Shown here piece by piece: positions 1-8,030 of a DNA stretch of 64,000 nt (position 1 is its first letter; every line of letters starts with the position of its first letter). The translations under genes were made by a program, and so were the position numbers. This DNA is from Stappia albiluteola (GTDB taxonomy: Bacteria; Pseudomonadota; Alphaproteobacteria; Rhizobiales; Stappiaceae): assembly GCF_014050225.1 (NCBI RefSeq), contig NZ_JACFXV010000031.1:103094-167093 (forward strand). Reading direction: 5' to 3'. Under the pieces are notes generated by a model, which made no database searches, was not told where the DNA came from, and was given only the letters and a program-made list of their open reading frames with translations.

Positions 1-246
1 GAGCTTTTCTCCAGTCATCTCGCCTGGCTGTCGGCGGAGGGGGCCGGCGATTTCACCGCTGAGCAGCGAGCGGCCAAGGCGATCTCGGAGTGCTGCAAGG
101 CGGTGCAGTTCCAGCTCGCCCGTGCGGTCGCGCGCCGGAAATTCGATACGCTCGGCCCCGCCCTGCAGCCGGCGGTCGAGGCCTGGGACGCCCTCATGGC
201 AGGCCTCGACGCCAAGGTCGGCAAGGCCGCCGCGCCCGCCGCGTGA
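1..246 (+). CDS. C-terminal fragment of a protein cut by the window edge, possibly DUF1839 family
   Basis: The first frame is open from base 1 to the TGA at 244-246, giving the last 81 residues of a protein whose start lies outside the window. The fragment is rich in Ala and Arg, with a Cys-Cys pair in the stretch ISECCKAVQFQLARAV, and ends in an Ala-rich tail. Its stop lies 3 bases before the ATG of the GH2 gene, so the two are probably co-transcribed. In rhizobia a DUF1839 protein can precede a similar polysaccharide locus, and the fragment would fit that, but I cannot confirm it from 81 residues. The gene is well supported; the family is a guess. Confidence 0.55.
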   Translation, partial: ELFSSHLAWLSAEGAGDFTAEQRAAKAISECCKAVQFQLARAVARRKFDTLGPALQPAVEAWDALMAGLDAKVGKAAAPAA

Positions 247-249
247 GCC

Positions 250-2730
250 ATGAGCACCCTTCTCCCCATTGCCGGCACGACCGTCACCGCACTCGACGCG
301 GGCTGGCGCATGGCCGTCGCCGAAGCGGGCGCCTTCGGCAGGCCTTCCGATCTTGACGGCAGTCTTGTCTGGCATCAGGCGAAGGTGCCGGGCACGGCGG
401 CGGACGCACTCGCGGATGCCGGGCTTTTCGACCCCGCCAGGCCGGAGCCCCTGCACGGCAAGGATATCTGGTACCGCACAACGATCCGCCCGCAGCGGCC
501 CGGCCCGCACCGCCTCCGCTTCGAGGGACTGGCGACGATCGCCGAAGCCTGGCTTGGCGGCAGTCCGATCCTTGCCTCATCCTCGATGTTCGAAGCGAGC
601 GAGGTGGATATCGACCTTGCGGGCGAGGCGGAACTGACAATCTGTTTGCGCGCGCTACAGCCGCATCTCGCGAAACGGGGGCCGCGCGCCAGATGGCGCA
701 CGCAGCTCACCCCGGAACAGGGGCTGCGGCTCACCCGCACCACGATGCTCGGCCACATGCCGGGCTGGTGCCCGTCGATCCATGCCGTCGGTCCCTTCCG
801 CCCGATCCTGCTCGTCAGGCCCGGCTCGCTCGCTGCCGAGGATCTTCGGATCGACGCGAGGCTGACGGAAGAAGGACACGGCGAACTCGCCGTTTCGCTG
901 AAGCTTGCCGGGATCGTTCCCCACCTCGCCATTTCCTGCGGCGGCGAAACGTCGGCAATGAGGGAAATGCCGGACGGCCGCTACGAGGCGAGGCTCACGC
1001 TCGAAAACGTCAAGCCCTGGTGGCCGCACACCCATGGCACGCCTCACCTCCACGAGGTCGTCCTGGAGGCAGGCGACGAACGGCTGTCGCTCGGACGTAC
1101 CGGCTTCCGCCGCATCGAAATTGACAAGGGCGAGGACGGCAAGGGCTTTGCGCTACGTGTCAATGGCACGCGTATCTTTTGCCGTGGCGCCGTCTGGACC
1201 AATGCCGACCTGCTGCGGCTGCCGGGCGATGCGGCAAGCTACCGCCCGCTGCTGGAGCTCGCCCGCGACGCGAACATGAACATGCTGCGCGTCGGCGGCA
1301 CCATGGTCTACGAAACGGCCGAATTCTTCCGCCTCTGCGACGAGTTCGGCATCCTCGTCTGGCACGATTTCCAGTTCGCCAATTTCGATTATCCGGTTAG
1401 CGATCCGGAATTTGCCGCCACCGTCGAGCGGGAGGCGCAGGACTTCCTGCACGTGACGCAAGGCTCTCCTTCGTTCGCCGTCGCCTGCGGCGGCAGCGAG
1501 ATCGAGCAGCAGGCTGCGATGATGGGCGTCTCCCGCGAGAAATGGCAGGGGCCGCTGACGCAGGAAATCCTGCCGGCGGCCTGTGCGCGGCTGCGCCCCG
1601 ACATCGCCTATGTGGCGAACTCGCCGACCGGCGGGGCGATGCCCTTCTCGCCGAACGAAGGCGTAACCCATTATTTCGGCGTCAGCGCCTATCGCATGCC
1701 GCTTGAGGATGCCCGGCGCGCCGAGGTGAAATTCGCGGCGGAGTGCCTGGCCTTCGCCAATCTGCCGGAAGCCGCGACCGTCGAGCGCCATTTTCCGCCC
1801 GGCCCCGGCCACAGCCCGGAATGGAAGGCCCTGATCCCGCGCGACCGCAACACAGGCTGGGATTTCGAGGACGTGCGCGACCACTATGTCGAAGCACTCT
1901 ACGGCGTGAAGCCGCTCGATCTGCGCTACGGCGATCCCGAGAGCTATCTCGATTTCGGCCGCGCGGTTGTTGCCGAGGTGATGGAGGCGGTCTTTGCCGA
2001 ATGGCGGCGGGCGGGATCACGCACCGCCGGCGGCCTCATCTGGAATTTCCGCGACCTCTTCCCGTCCGCCGGCTGGGGTGTGGTGGACGCAACGGGGGCT
2101 CCGAAATCGGCCTTGTTCGCGCTGAAGCGCGCTTTCCGTCCCGTGGCGCTCGCCCTTACCGACGAGGGCACCAACGGGCTTTACGCCCAGCTTGCCAACG
2201 ATACCGCCGATACGCTGTCGTTCAGGCTGGAAATCTCCTGCCTGAACGGGGGAGCCGTACCGGTCGCAAGCGGCGCGCTGGATCTGGAAATCGCGGGCCG
2301 AAGCTCGAGGGCCGTCCCGGTGACCGAGGTCCTGGGCGCCTTTTTCGACGCGACCTATGCCTTCCGCTTCGGCCCGCCGGCGCATGACGTGACCCATGCC
2401 AGACTCATCGACGCTGCCAGCGGGATTGTCCTTGCCGAAGCATTCCACTTCCCGCGCGGGCGCGGGGCCGCCATGCATGCCGCGCGGCTGGATGTCCGCT
2501 GCGAGACCGGCGCCGGTGGCAATGCCGTGGTGGTGCTCGCCACCGACCGCCTCGCCCAGTCGGTGCATATTCGCGCCGATGGCTACCTGCCCGACGACAA
2601 CTGGTTCCATCTGGCGCCGGGCAGCGAGAGGCGCGTCACGCTGCGCCGCCTGCCGGGCACCGATCACGCGGTTTCAGGGGAAATCGGCCATCTGGGCTCG
2701 AAAGAGCGTTTTTCCTACTCGGCCGGCTGA
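250..2730 (+). CDS. Glycoside hydrolase family 2 protein, beta-mannosidase-like
   Basis: This 826-residue protein has the GH2 layout: an N-terminal galactose-binding-like beta sandwich (about 1-200), an immunoglobulin-like domain, a TIM barrel (about 290-600) and C-terminal beta domains. The barrel carries the beta-mannosidase-type run NMLRVGGTMVYE followed by CDEFGILVWHDF. The general acid/base is probably E417 in GGSEIEQ, where the family usually has GNNE. The probable nucleophile is E498 in FAAECLAF. No signal peptide is evident, so it may act in the cytoplasm on an oligosaccharide intermediate. The last 16 bases overlap the convergent flippase gene. The GH2 family is clear; the sugar specificity is inferred, but the mannuronate-type context is compatible with a beta-mannoside-like bond. 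Confidence 0.9.
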   Translation: MSTLLPIAGTTVTALDAGWRMAVAEAGAFGRPSDLDGSLVWHQAKVPGTAADALADAGLFDPARPEPLHGKDIWYRTTIRPQRPGPHRLRFEGLATIAEAWLGGSPILASSSMFEASEVDIDLAGEAELTICLRALQPHLAKRGPRARWRTQLTPEQGLRLTRTTMLGHMPGWCPSIHAVGPFRPILLVRPGSLAAEDLRIDARLTEEGHGELAVSLKLAGIVPHLAISCGGETSAMREMPDGRYEARLTLENVKPWWPHTHGTPHLHEVVLEAGDERLSLGRTGFRRIEIDKGEDGKGFALRVNGTRIFCRGAVWTNADLLRLPGDAASYRPLLELARDANMNMLRVGGTMVYETAEFFRLCDEFGILVWHDFQFANFDYPVSDPEFAATVEREAQDFLHVTQGSPSFAVACGGSEIEQQAAMMGVSREKWQGPLTQEILPAACARLRPDIAYVANSPTGGAMPFSPNEGVTHYFGVSAYRMPLEDARRAEVKFAAECLAFANLPEAATVERHFPPGPGHSPEWKALIPRDRNTGWDFEDVRDHYVEALYGVKPLDLRYGDPESYLDFGRAVVAEVMEAVFAEWRRAGSRTAGGLIWNFRDLFPSAGWGVVDATGAPKSALFALKRAFRPVALALTDEGTNGLYAQLANDTADTLSFRLEISCLNGGAVPVASGALDLEIAGRSSRAVPVTEVLGAFFDATYAFRFGPPAHDVTHARLIDAASGIVLAEAFHFPRGRGAAMHAARLDVRCETGAGGNAVVVLATDRLAQSVHIRADGYLPDDNWFHLAPGSERRVTLRRLPGTDHAVSGEIGHLGSKERFSYSAG

Positions 2731-3983
2731 AGCGAGCGGCGGGCTTCGCCCAGGAATGCCCATGTCGACCCGACCAGCGCGAGTTGCAGGAGCAGGCGCG
2801 CCACGGCCGCGCCGACGAGCCCGCCGAGCACCGCGCCCGCCCAGACCGCCGGCACCATCAAGGCCGCCGAGGTGGCAAGCAGGGCGATGCGCGTCTTCTG
2901 ACGCCCGACCGCGCGCAGGATATCGGCGCCGATGCCGGACAGTCCCATCAGGAAGGGGTAGAGCGCCAGCAGCTTGATGATGTCGGACGTGCCGTCGAAG
3001 CCCGAACCGATCAGCAGCGGCACATAATCCGCGCCGACGAAAAGGGCAACTGCCACGCAGGCCGACATTGCCAGCGACACGGGCAGCAGCCGGATGCCGA
3101 AACGCACGCTGTCGGAGCGACTTTGCGCGGCATTGCGGAAATGCCGCGTATAGGTGGCGTAGAGCAGCGCCCGGACCGGGGCGGACGCCGCATCCACGAT
3201 CTTGAAGCCGGCCGCGTACTGGCCGGCTGCCGCATCGCCCAGCGTTTCGGCGACGACCGGCTTGTCGAGATCGCCGACACCGCCGATCGCCACATATTCC
3301 AGGCAGAATTGCAGCCCGAGCTTCAGGTCCTCGCGCACGATGGTCGGCTTCGGACGGCCGCAAAGGATCACCACGAGCGTGACGGCGACGGCCGCGCTCA
3401 GCGCCGATGCCGCCAGGTACCACCAGGCGAAGACGGCAAGCGTCAGCTCCGGCTCGACCAGGATCGCAAGCCCGAGAAAGGCCAGGCGCATGGTGGCGAT
3501 CAGCACGTTGACGAAAAGCTGCTCGCGCGCCCGGTCGAATGCCATGAAGGCATTGGCCGAGAGCCCGACGAGGCGGCCGCAGACCATGTGCGACACGGCG
3601 ATGGCCACGATCGGCGCGATCGCCAGCGCATCGCCGGCGAGCCCGTATCCGATGGCGATCGCCGCAAGGCCGACCACCGGCAGGGTGAGCAGGATCATCG
3701 TCACCGCATGGCCGAAATAGCGCGGGAACTGCTCGGGATGGACGGCAACGCGCTGGATCATCAGGTGATCGGCGCCGAGCCCGATCAGCAGCACGCCGAT
3801 CAGGCCGACGCTGGAAAGGGTGACGAAGACGCCATAGCCCGCCGGCCCCAGATAGCGGGAGACCAGCATGAAATAGCCGAACTGGATGACGAGCTGCAGG
3901 CCGAAATTGAACGTATAGGTGACCGTATTGCGGGCAAGCGGCGACGCGCGAAGTCGGCGGGCAAGGGTGGTAAGGCGATCCAT
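2715..3983 (-). CDS. Polysaccharide flippase, Wzx/MATE-like (lipopolysaccharide biosynthesis protein)
   Basis: This 422-residue integral membrane protein has about 12-14 hydrophobic segments and the N-terminal pattern of polysaccharide-transport flippases (short basic lead, then a first helix ending in SRYLGPAGYGVF). It would flip undecaprenyl-linked repeat units across the inner membrane for the Wzy polymerase in the same locus. I chose the ATG at 3983 because GGACTG precedes it; in-frame starts at 4004 and a TTG at 4034 are possible but lack a ribosome-binding site. The gene is convergent with GH2 (16-bp overlap) and divergent from the deacetylase at 4137, so 3984-4136 must hold two promoters. 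Confidence 0.88.
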   Translation of the reverse strand: MDRLTTLARRLRASPLARNTVTYTFNFGLQLVIQFGYFMLVSRYLGPAGYGVFVTLSSVGLIGVLLIGLGADHLMIQRVAVHPEQFPRYFGHAVTMILLTLPVVGLAAIAIGYGLAGDALAIAPIVAIAVSHMVCGRLVGLSANAFMAFDRAREQLFVNVLIATMRLAFLGLAILVEPELTLAVFAWWYLAASALSAAVAVTLVVILCGRPKPTIVREDLKLGLQFCLEYVAIGGVGDLDKPVVAETLGDAAAGQYAAGFKIVDAASAPVRALLYATYTRHFRNAAQSRSDSVRFGIRLLPVSLAMSACVAVALFVGADYVPLLIGSGFDGTSDIIKLLALYPFLMGLSGIGADILRAVGRQKTRIALLATSAALMVPAVWAGAVLGGLVGAAVARLLLQLALVGSTWAFLGEARRSLQPAE

Positions 3984-4136
3984 CGTCAGTCCATATCGCG
4001 TCATTTCGCGGTTCTGGCCATATCCGCCGACCAAAGCATGAATTCCTTAAGATTTCCGGTCGAAGCTTGGGGGAAATCGCACAGCAGGCCGGAAACGCAG
4101 CGTGAATTCGGCGACAATTCAGGATCGGGCCGCGCC

Positions 4137-4817
4137 ATGCTCGCCAACAATCTCTACCTGACATTTCACGGTATCGGCGACCCTATCGTGCCTCTGGCCG
4201 AGGGCGAAGGCCGCTATTTCGTCGGCAAGGACGTCTACCGGCAGGTCATCGCGCAGCTTGCGGTGTTGGAGCGGGCGACCGGGGTGAAGGCGCATGTCAC
4301 CTTCGACGACGGCAACCTCTCCGACTACGAGACCGGGTTCCCCGCGCTTCAGGAACATGGGCGCAAGGGTAGTTTCTTCGTGCTGGCCGGGCGGATCGGC
4401 AGGCATGGCTATCTTTCCGCCGCCCGGATCCGCGAGCTGGCCGACGCCGGTATGGAAATCGGCAGCCACGGCCACGACCACGTGGACTGGCGCCGCCTCG
4501 ACGAGGCGGGCCGGCGCCGCGAATTCTCCGATGCCCGCAAGCGCATCGAGGATGTCGCGGGACGAGCGGTGACGTCGGCGGCCGTGCCCTTCGGCCGTTT
4601 CGACCGCTTCGTTCTCGCTCATCTGAAACAGGAGGGCTTTGCCCGCGTGCTGACCAGCTCGCAGGGCCTTGCGATGAGCGGAAGCTGGTTCTGCCCGCGC
4701 ACCTCGCTGACGCAAGATTTCGACCCGGCCCGCGACCTGGCGCCACTTGCCGGTGCCAGCGCGAGGCTCAAGGGCGTCGCCTATGCCGCGCTTCGCAAGC
4801 TTCGCTACCGGTTCTGA
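4137..4817 (+). CDS. Polysaccharide deacetylase, NodB-homology domain
   Basis: This 226-residue protein is a compact NodB-fold carbohydrate esterase. Motif 1 is TFDDG (55-59, catalytic base and metal-binding Asp57/Asp58), motif 2 is HGHDH (111-115, metal-binding His) and a reduced motif 3 is PFG (151-153). It lacks a signal peptide, so it probably removes N- or O-acetyl groups from a lipid-linked or cytoplasmic sugar of the surrounding polysaccharide pathway. The ATG at 4137 is chosen because the fold begins there; the same frame is open upstream, with another ATG at 4038, and the upstream sequence shows no protein-like composition. It begins a plus-strand run with the hydrolase and ATP-grasp genes. 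Confidence 0.88.
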   Translation: MLANNLYLTFHGIGDPIVPLAEGEGRYFVGKDVYRQVIAQLAVLERATGVKAHVTFDDGNLSDYETGFPALQEHGRKGSFFVLAGRIGRHGYLSAARIRELADAGMEIGSHGHDHVDWRRLDEAGRRREFSDARKRIEDVAGRAVTSAAVPFGRFDRFVLAHLKQEGFARVLTSSQGLAMSGSWFCPRTSLTQDFDPARDLAPLAGASARLKGVAYAALRKLRYRF

Positions 4818-4880
4818 ATAACGGTTCCTTCAGCCCTTCCGGGTTACCTTGCGTTCAAAGACAAGAACGGCAGACAGGGC

Positions 4881-6698
4881 ATGGCCGGCGACGGTTGCGA
4901 ATTGGCAGTGCTGGATAACCCGTCCGCGCGCGGCAGCGCCGCGGCGGGTGCGCCATGCTATGTCGACGGCATGGCCGCCATGCTGCATGGCGCGACCGGA
5001 AAGACCGGCGTCCTGTTTCTCAGCCCCTGGGGCTTCGAGGAACTGTGCGCCCGCAAGGCCTATCGCCTGATGGCCGAGCGCATTGCCGGCAATGGCTACC
5101 CAGCCCTTCGCTTCGACTATCCGGGCACGGGCGATTCCGCCCCCCTGCCGAACGATACCGGCGGCTGGACCGGCGGCGCCCGCAAGATGCTCACGCACTT
5201 CAAGAAGACCCGCGGCCTTGACCGGGTGGTGCTGGTCGGCCAGGGCCTCGGCGGGCTTGTCGCCGCGCGTCTCGCCGCATCGGAGCCGGACATCGCGGGC
5301 CTTGCGCTGCTGGCTCCCGTCTCCGCCGGAAAGGGCTACCTGCGCGCGCTGGCAGCCTGGACGGCCTTCACCCAACCGACCTTCAAGGTTGCGCCGGACG
5401 AAGCGGGGGACGGCAGCCTGACCTCCGCCGGCTTCGTGCTTTCGCCCGAAACGATTTCCGAAATCCGCTCGCTCGACATCAAGCGCGCCGCCTTGCCGGA
5501 GAACCTGCCCGTCCTGCTGGTGAAACGCTTCGAACATCCGGCTGACGATGCCGTCGAGGAGCATCTCGTGGAATGCGGCACCGCCGTCAGGTCCGCGGTC
5601 TTTGCCGGATACGACGCCTATACCAGCGACCCGACGCTTTCCGAAGTGCCGTCGGACGCCATCGCGACGCTCGCCAACTGGATATCCGACACGTTCGAGC
5701 CGGGCAAAGCCAGCGCAGCGATCGAACCCGCACCGGCAAGGCTCGACCTGGGAGGTTGCGTCGAGGAGGCCTGTCGCTTTGGCGAAGACGGCAGGCTTTT
5801 CGGGATCCTGACGCGCCCCATGCCCGGTCCCGCAAAGGCCGGGGTCGTTCTGCTCAATTCGGGCTATGACCATCACATCGGCTGGGCCGGAGCCCATGTC
5901 GAGATGGCCCGCAAGCTCGCCGGGGAGGGCTTCGCGACGCTCAGGATCGACGCGTCCGGCATCGGCGAAAGCCCGCTCATGCCCGGCCAGGGGGCGCAGA
6001 TCCTCTATTCCGACGCACAGATAGCCGACGTTCGCGAAGCCGTCGCCCTGCTGAAGGCGCACGGTATCGGCAAGGTCGTGGTTTCCGGACGCTGCAGCGG
6101 CGCCTATCTCGCCCTGATTTCCTCCGTCGCATTGGAAGACGTCGACGGCATGGTGATGGTCAATTCCCGCCGCTTTGCCTGGAACCCCCGCCAGGACGTG
6201 GATATCGAGATCCGCAAGCCCGTGCAGCCATTGAAATCCTATCAGCGCAAGCTGCGCGACCCGCGCGTCCTGAAGCGCGCGTTATCCAGCCCGAAAGCGT
6301 TCCGCGAAAGTTTTGCCAAGCTGGTCAAGGGCGTGGCGCGCCCGTTCTTTCGCGCCATGGCGCCCTTGCTGGGCCCGCTTTCGATGCACAACCGGCTCGA
6401 CCGGCAGGTGCAGCGGCGCATGGCGAGCTTGCGGCGCCGCGACGTGCCGACCCTGATCGTCTATAGCGAGAACGACCCGGGCCTGGAGGAACTGGCGAGC
6501 TATTTCGGTGCCGATTACCGCCGCATGGAGATTTACCGCAATGCCCGCCTCGTCTTCGTGCCGGACGCGGATCACAACCTGACGCCGAAAGCGGCGAGGC
6601 AGCTGCTGCTGCGCGAGACATCGGCCCTGCTCCGGCAACTGGCCGGCAGCGCCGGCAATCTGGACGAGCGAACCGACGCGATCGAGGCGGCGCAATGA
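4881..6698 (+). CDS. Tandem alpha/beta-hydrolase protein with atypical nucleophile elbows
   Basis: The 605-residue protein contains two alpha/beta-hydrolase domains (about 30-270 and 290-600), similar to hydrolases found in exopolysaccharide loci. In the first, the nucleophile elbow reads GQGLG (120-124), with Gly122 where Ser is expected, so it is probably not catalytic. In the second, the elbow reads GRCSG, with Cys405 at the nucleophile position; an acid (SENDPG) and a late His (DADHN) follow in the expected order. A Cys-Asp-His hydrolase or acyltransferase is therefore possible. The TGA overlaps the ATG of the next gene (ATGA), indicating translational coupling with the ATP-grasp protein. 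The substrate is unknown; acyl removal from or addition to a glycan is a reasonable guess. Confidence 0.82.
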   Translation: MAGDGCELAVLDNPSARGSAAAGAPCYVDGMAAMLHGATGKTGVLFLSPWGFEELCARKAYRLMAERIAGNGYPALRFDYPGTGDSAPLPNDTGGWTGGARKMLTHFKKTRGLDRVVLVGQGLGGLVAARLAASEPDIAGLALLAPVSAGKGYLRALAAWTAFTQPTFKVAPDEAGDGSLTSAGFVLSPETISEIRSLDIKRAALPENLPVLLVKRFEHPADDAVEEHLVECGTAVRSAVFAGYDAYTSDPTLSEVPSDAIATLANWISDTFEPGKASAAIEPAPARLDLGGCVEEACRFGEDGRLFGILTRPMPGPAKAGVVLLNSGYDHHIGWAGAHVEMARKLAGEGFATLRIDASGIGESPLMPGQGAQILYSDAQIADVREAVALLKAHGIGKVVVSGRCSGAYLALISSVALEDVDGMVMVNSRRFAWNPRQDVDIEIRKPVQPLKSYQRKLRDPRVLKRALSSPKAFRESFAKLVKGVARPFFRAMAPLLGPLSMHNRLDRQVQRRMASLRRRDVPTLIVYSENDPGLEELASYFGADYRRMEIYRNARLVFVPDADHNLTPKAARQLLLRETSALLRQLAGSAGNLDERTDAIEAAQ

Positions 6699-7897
6699 TG
6701 AACCATCATCAAAGTGCGCCGGCCCCGGGCAACGATCCGGTCCAGTCCGCGATGCGCAGGCGATCCCTCGCCAAGCGGCTCGCGCGCTATTGGCGCATCC
6801 TTTCGGAAGACTTCCCGATCTATATCCGGACGCGGAATAAAAAGAGCTTCGCCGCCCAGGCGGCCGAAATCTATACGCTCTACCGGCTCTACGGCTATCT
6901 GCCCTACCAGTACCTGAAGCACGGACTTTACCGAAAGGGCTTCGGGCGGGAGATATTCGGCTACATTCCGCCGGAACTGCTGCATAGAACGCGCGACCGC
7001 GCCAATGCCGCCGGCGACCAGCGCCTCGTGCGCGACAAGCTCGCCTTCGAGGAGCGGATGGCCTCCCGTGGTATCCGCACCGCCCGGACGCTCTTCATCC
7101 TTGGCCGCGACGGCATCGTCGACCGCTCGGGCAATGCCGTGCCGTTCGAGGCATTCCTCCGGCAGGCGGCCACGCATTTCCTGCCCAAGGGGCTGATCGT
7201 CAAACCGAAGGATGGCGGCTCCGGCAGCGCGGTCTTCCGGGTGGAGATCCGGGACCGCGCCTTGCTGCACGATGGCCGGCCACTCGACGGGCAGGCTTTC
7301 GCCGATCTCGTCTTCAACACCAACAACGGCCATTTCTGGAACGATTTCCTGATTCAGGAGGCGATCGTCCAGCATCCCGAACTCGACCGCTTCAACGCGA
7401 GTTCCGTCAACAGCGTGCGCATCGACACCTTCATCGACGACAAGGGCGCGGTGCGCCTCAATGCCGCCGTGCTGAAGGTCGGCGCACCAGGCAGCATCAC
7501 CGACAATGCCTCGCGCGGCGGATACATGATCGGCATCGACCTTGCGACCGGCAAGCTGACCGGCAAGGCCCGCACCGACGCGAAATTCGGCGGCACGTTC
7601 CACGACCTGCAGGAGCGTTTCGGCATCGATCCGAAGACCTTCCGCCTCCCCCACTGGCCGCACCTGCTCGAAACGGCGAAAAACGCGGCCGACGCCATGC
7701 GGCCCTTCCGCGCGCTCGGCTGGGACGTGGCCATATCCCGGGGCGGGCCGGTGGTGATCGAAACCAACGACGACTACGGCGTCGACGTGCTGCAGGAAAT
7801 GAACGGCGGCTATGCGACAAGGCCTCTGGGCGAGGCTTATCTCGACCATTACGCGAAGGACAAGACGGCCATTCTCGCCGCGATCGGCAAGCGCTGA
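6695..7897 (+). CDS. Sugar-transfer-associated ATP-grasp domain protein
   Basis: This 400-residue protein has the ATP-grasp fold of the type found near glycan-transfer genes. A basic, helical N-terminal region (1-110) is followed by the nucleotide-binding strand IVKPKDGGSGSAVF near residue 170 and the Mg-binding acidic end (VIETNDDYGVDVLQ, about residue 355). ATP-grasp enzymes join a carboxylate to an amine or thiol through an acyl phosphate, so this protein may attach an amino acid or similar group to the polysaccharide. It starts inside the stop codon of the hydrolase gene and is followed by a RIME-like repeat. The fold is clear; the reaction is unknown. Confidence 0.85.
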   Translation: MMNHHQSAPAPGNDPVQSAMRRRSLAKRLARYWRILSEDFPIYIRTRNKKSFAAQAAEIYTLYRLYGYLPYQYLKHGLYRKGFGREIFGYIPPELLHRTRDRANAAGDQRLVRDKLAFEERMASRGIRTARTLFILGRDGIVDRSGNAVPFEAFLRQAATHFLPKGLIVKPKDGGSGSAVFRVEIRDRALLHDGRPLDGQAFADLVFNTNNGHFWNDFLIQEAIVQHPELDRFNASSVNSVRIDTFIDDKGAVRLNAAVLKVGAPGSITDNASRGGYMIGIDLATGKLTGKARTDAKFGGTFHDLQERFGIDPKTFRLPHWPHLLETAKNAADAMRPFRALGWDVAISRGGPVVIETNDDYGVDVLQEMNGGYATRPLGEAYLDHYAKDKTAILAAIGKR

Positions 7898-8012
7898 CTA
7901 GAGCGCTTGCCACGAAAGCGGGATCGCTTTCGTGACAAGAAACCTCTCCAGGATCAATGCCTTGAGCATATCCTCGTCGCCAAATCCTGATACTCAACAG
8001 ACCCTAGAGCGC
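7898..8012 (+). repeat. RIME-like palindromic element, copy 1
   Basis: This intergenic sequence between two convergent genes starts CTAGAGCG and contains the strong dyad CACGAAAGCG-GGAT-CGCTTTCGTG, then CTCCAGGATCAATGCCTTGAGCATATCC and a decayed second half ending CTAGAGCG. The central part matches the elements at 48612-48737 and 14284-14400. It looks like a Rhizobium-type intergenic mosaic element with a degenerate right half. Confidence 0.8.
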
Positions 8013-8030
8013 GGTTCAGGCCGCCACGGA

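Noticed and set aside
2784..4136. Long open frame on the plus strand in front of the deacetylase, opposite the flippase
   Set aside because: It is the GC-rich complement of a clear membrane protein gene; the translation is Arg/Asp/Gln/His-rich without any family pattern.
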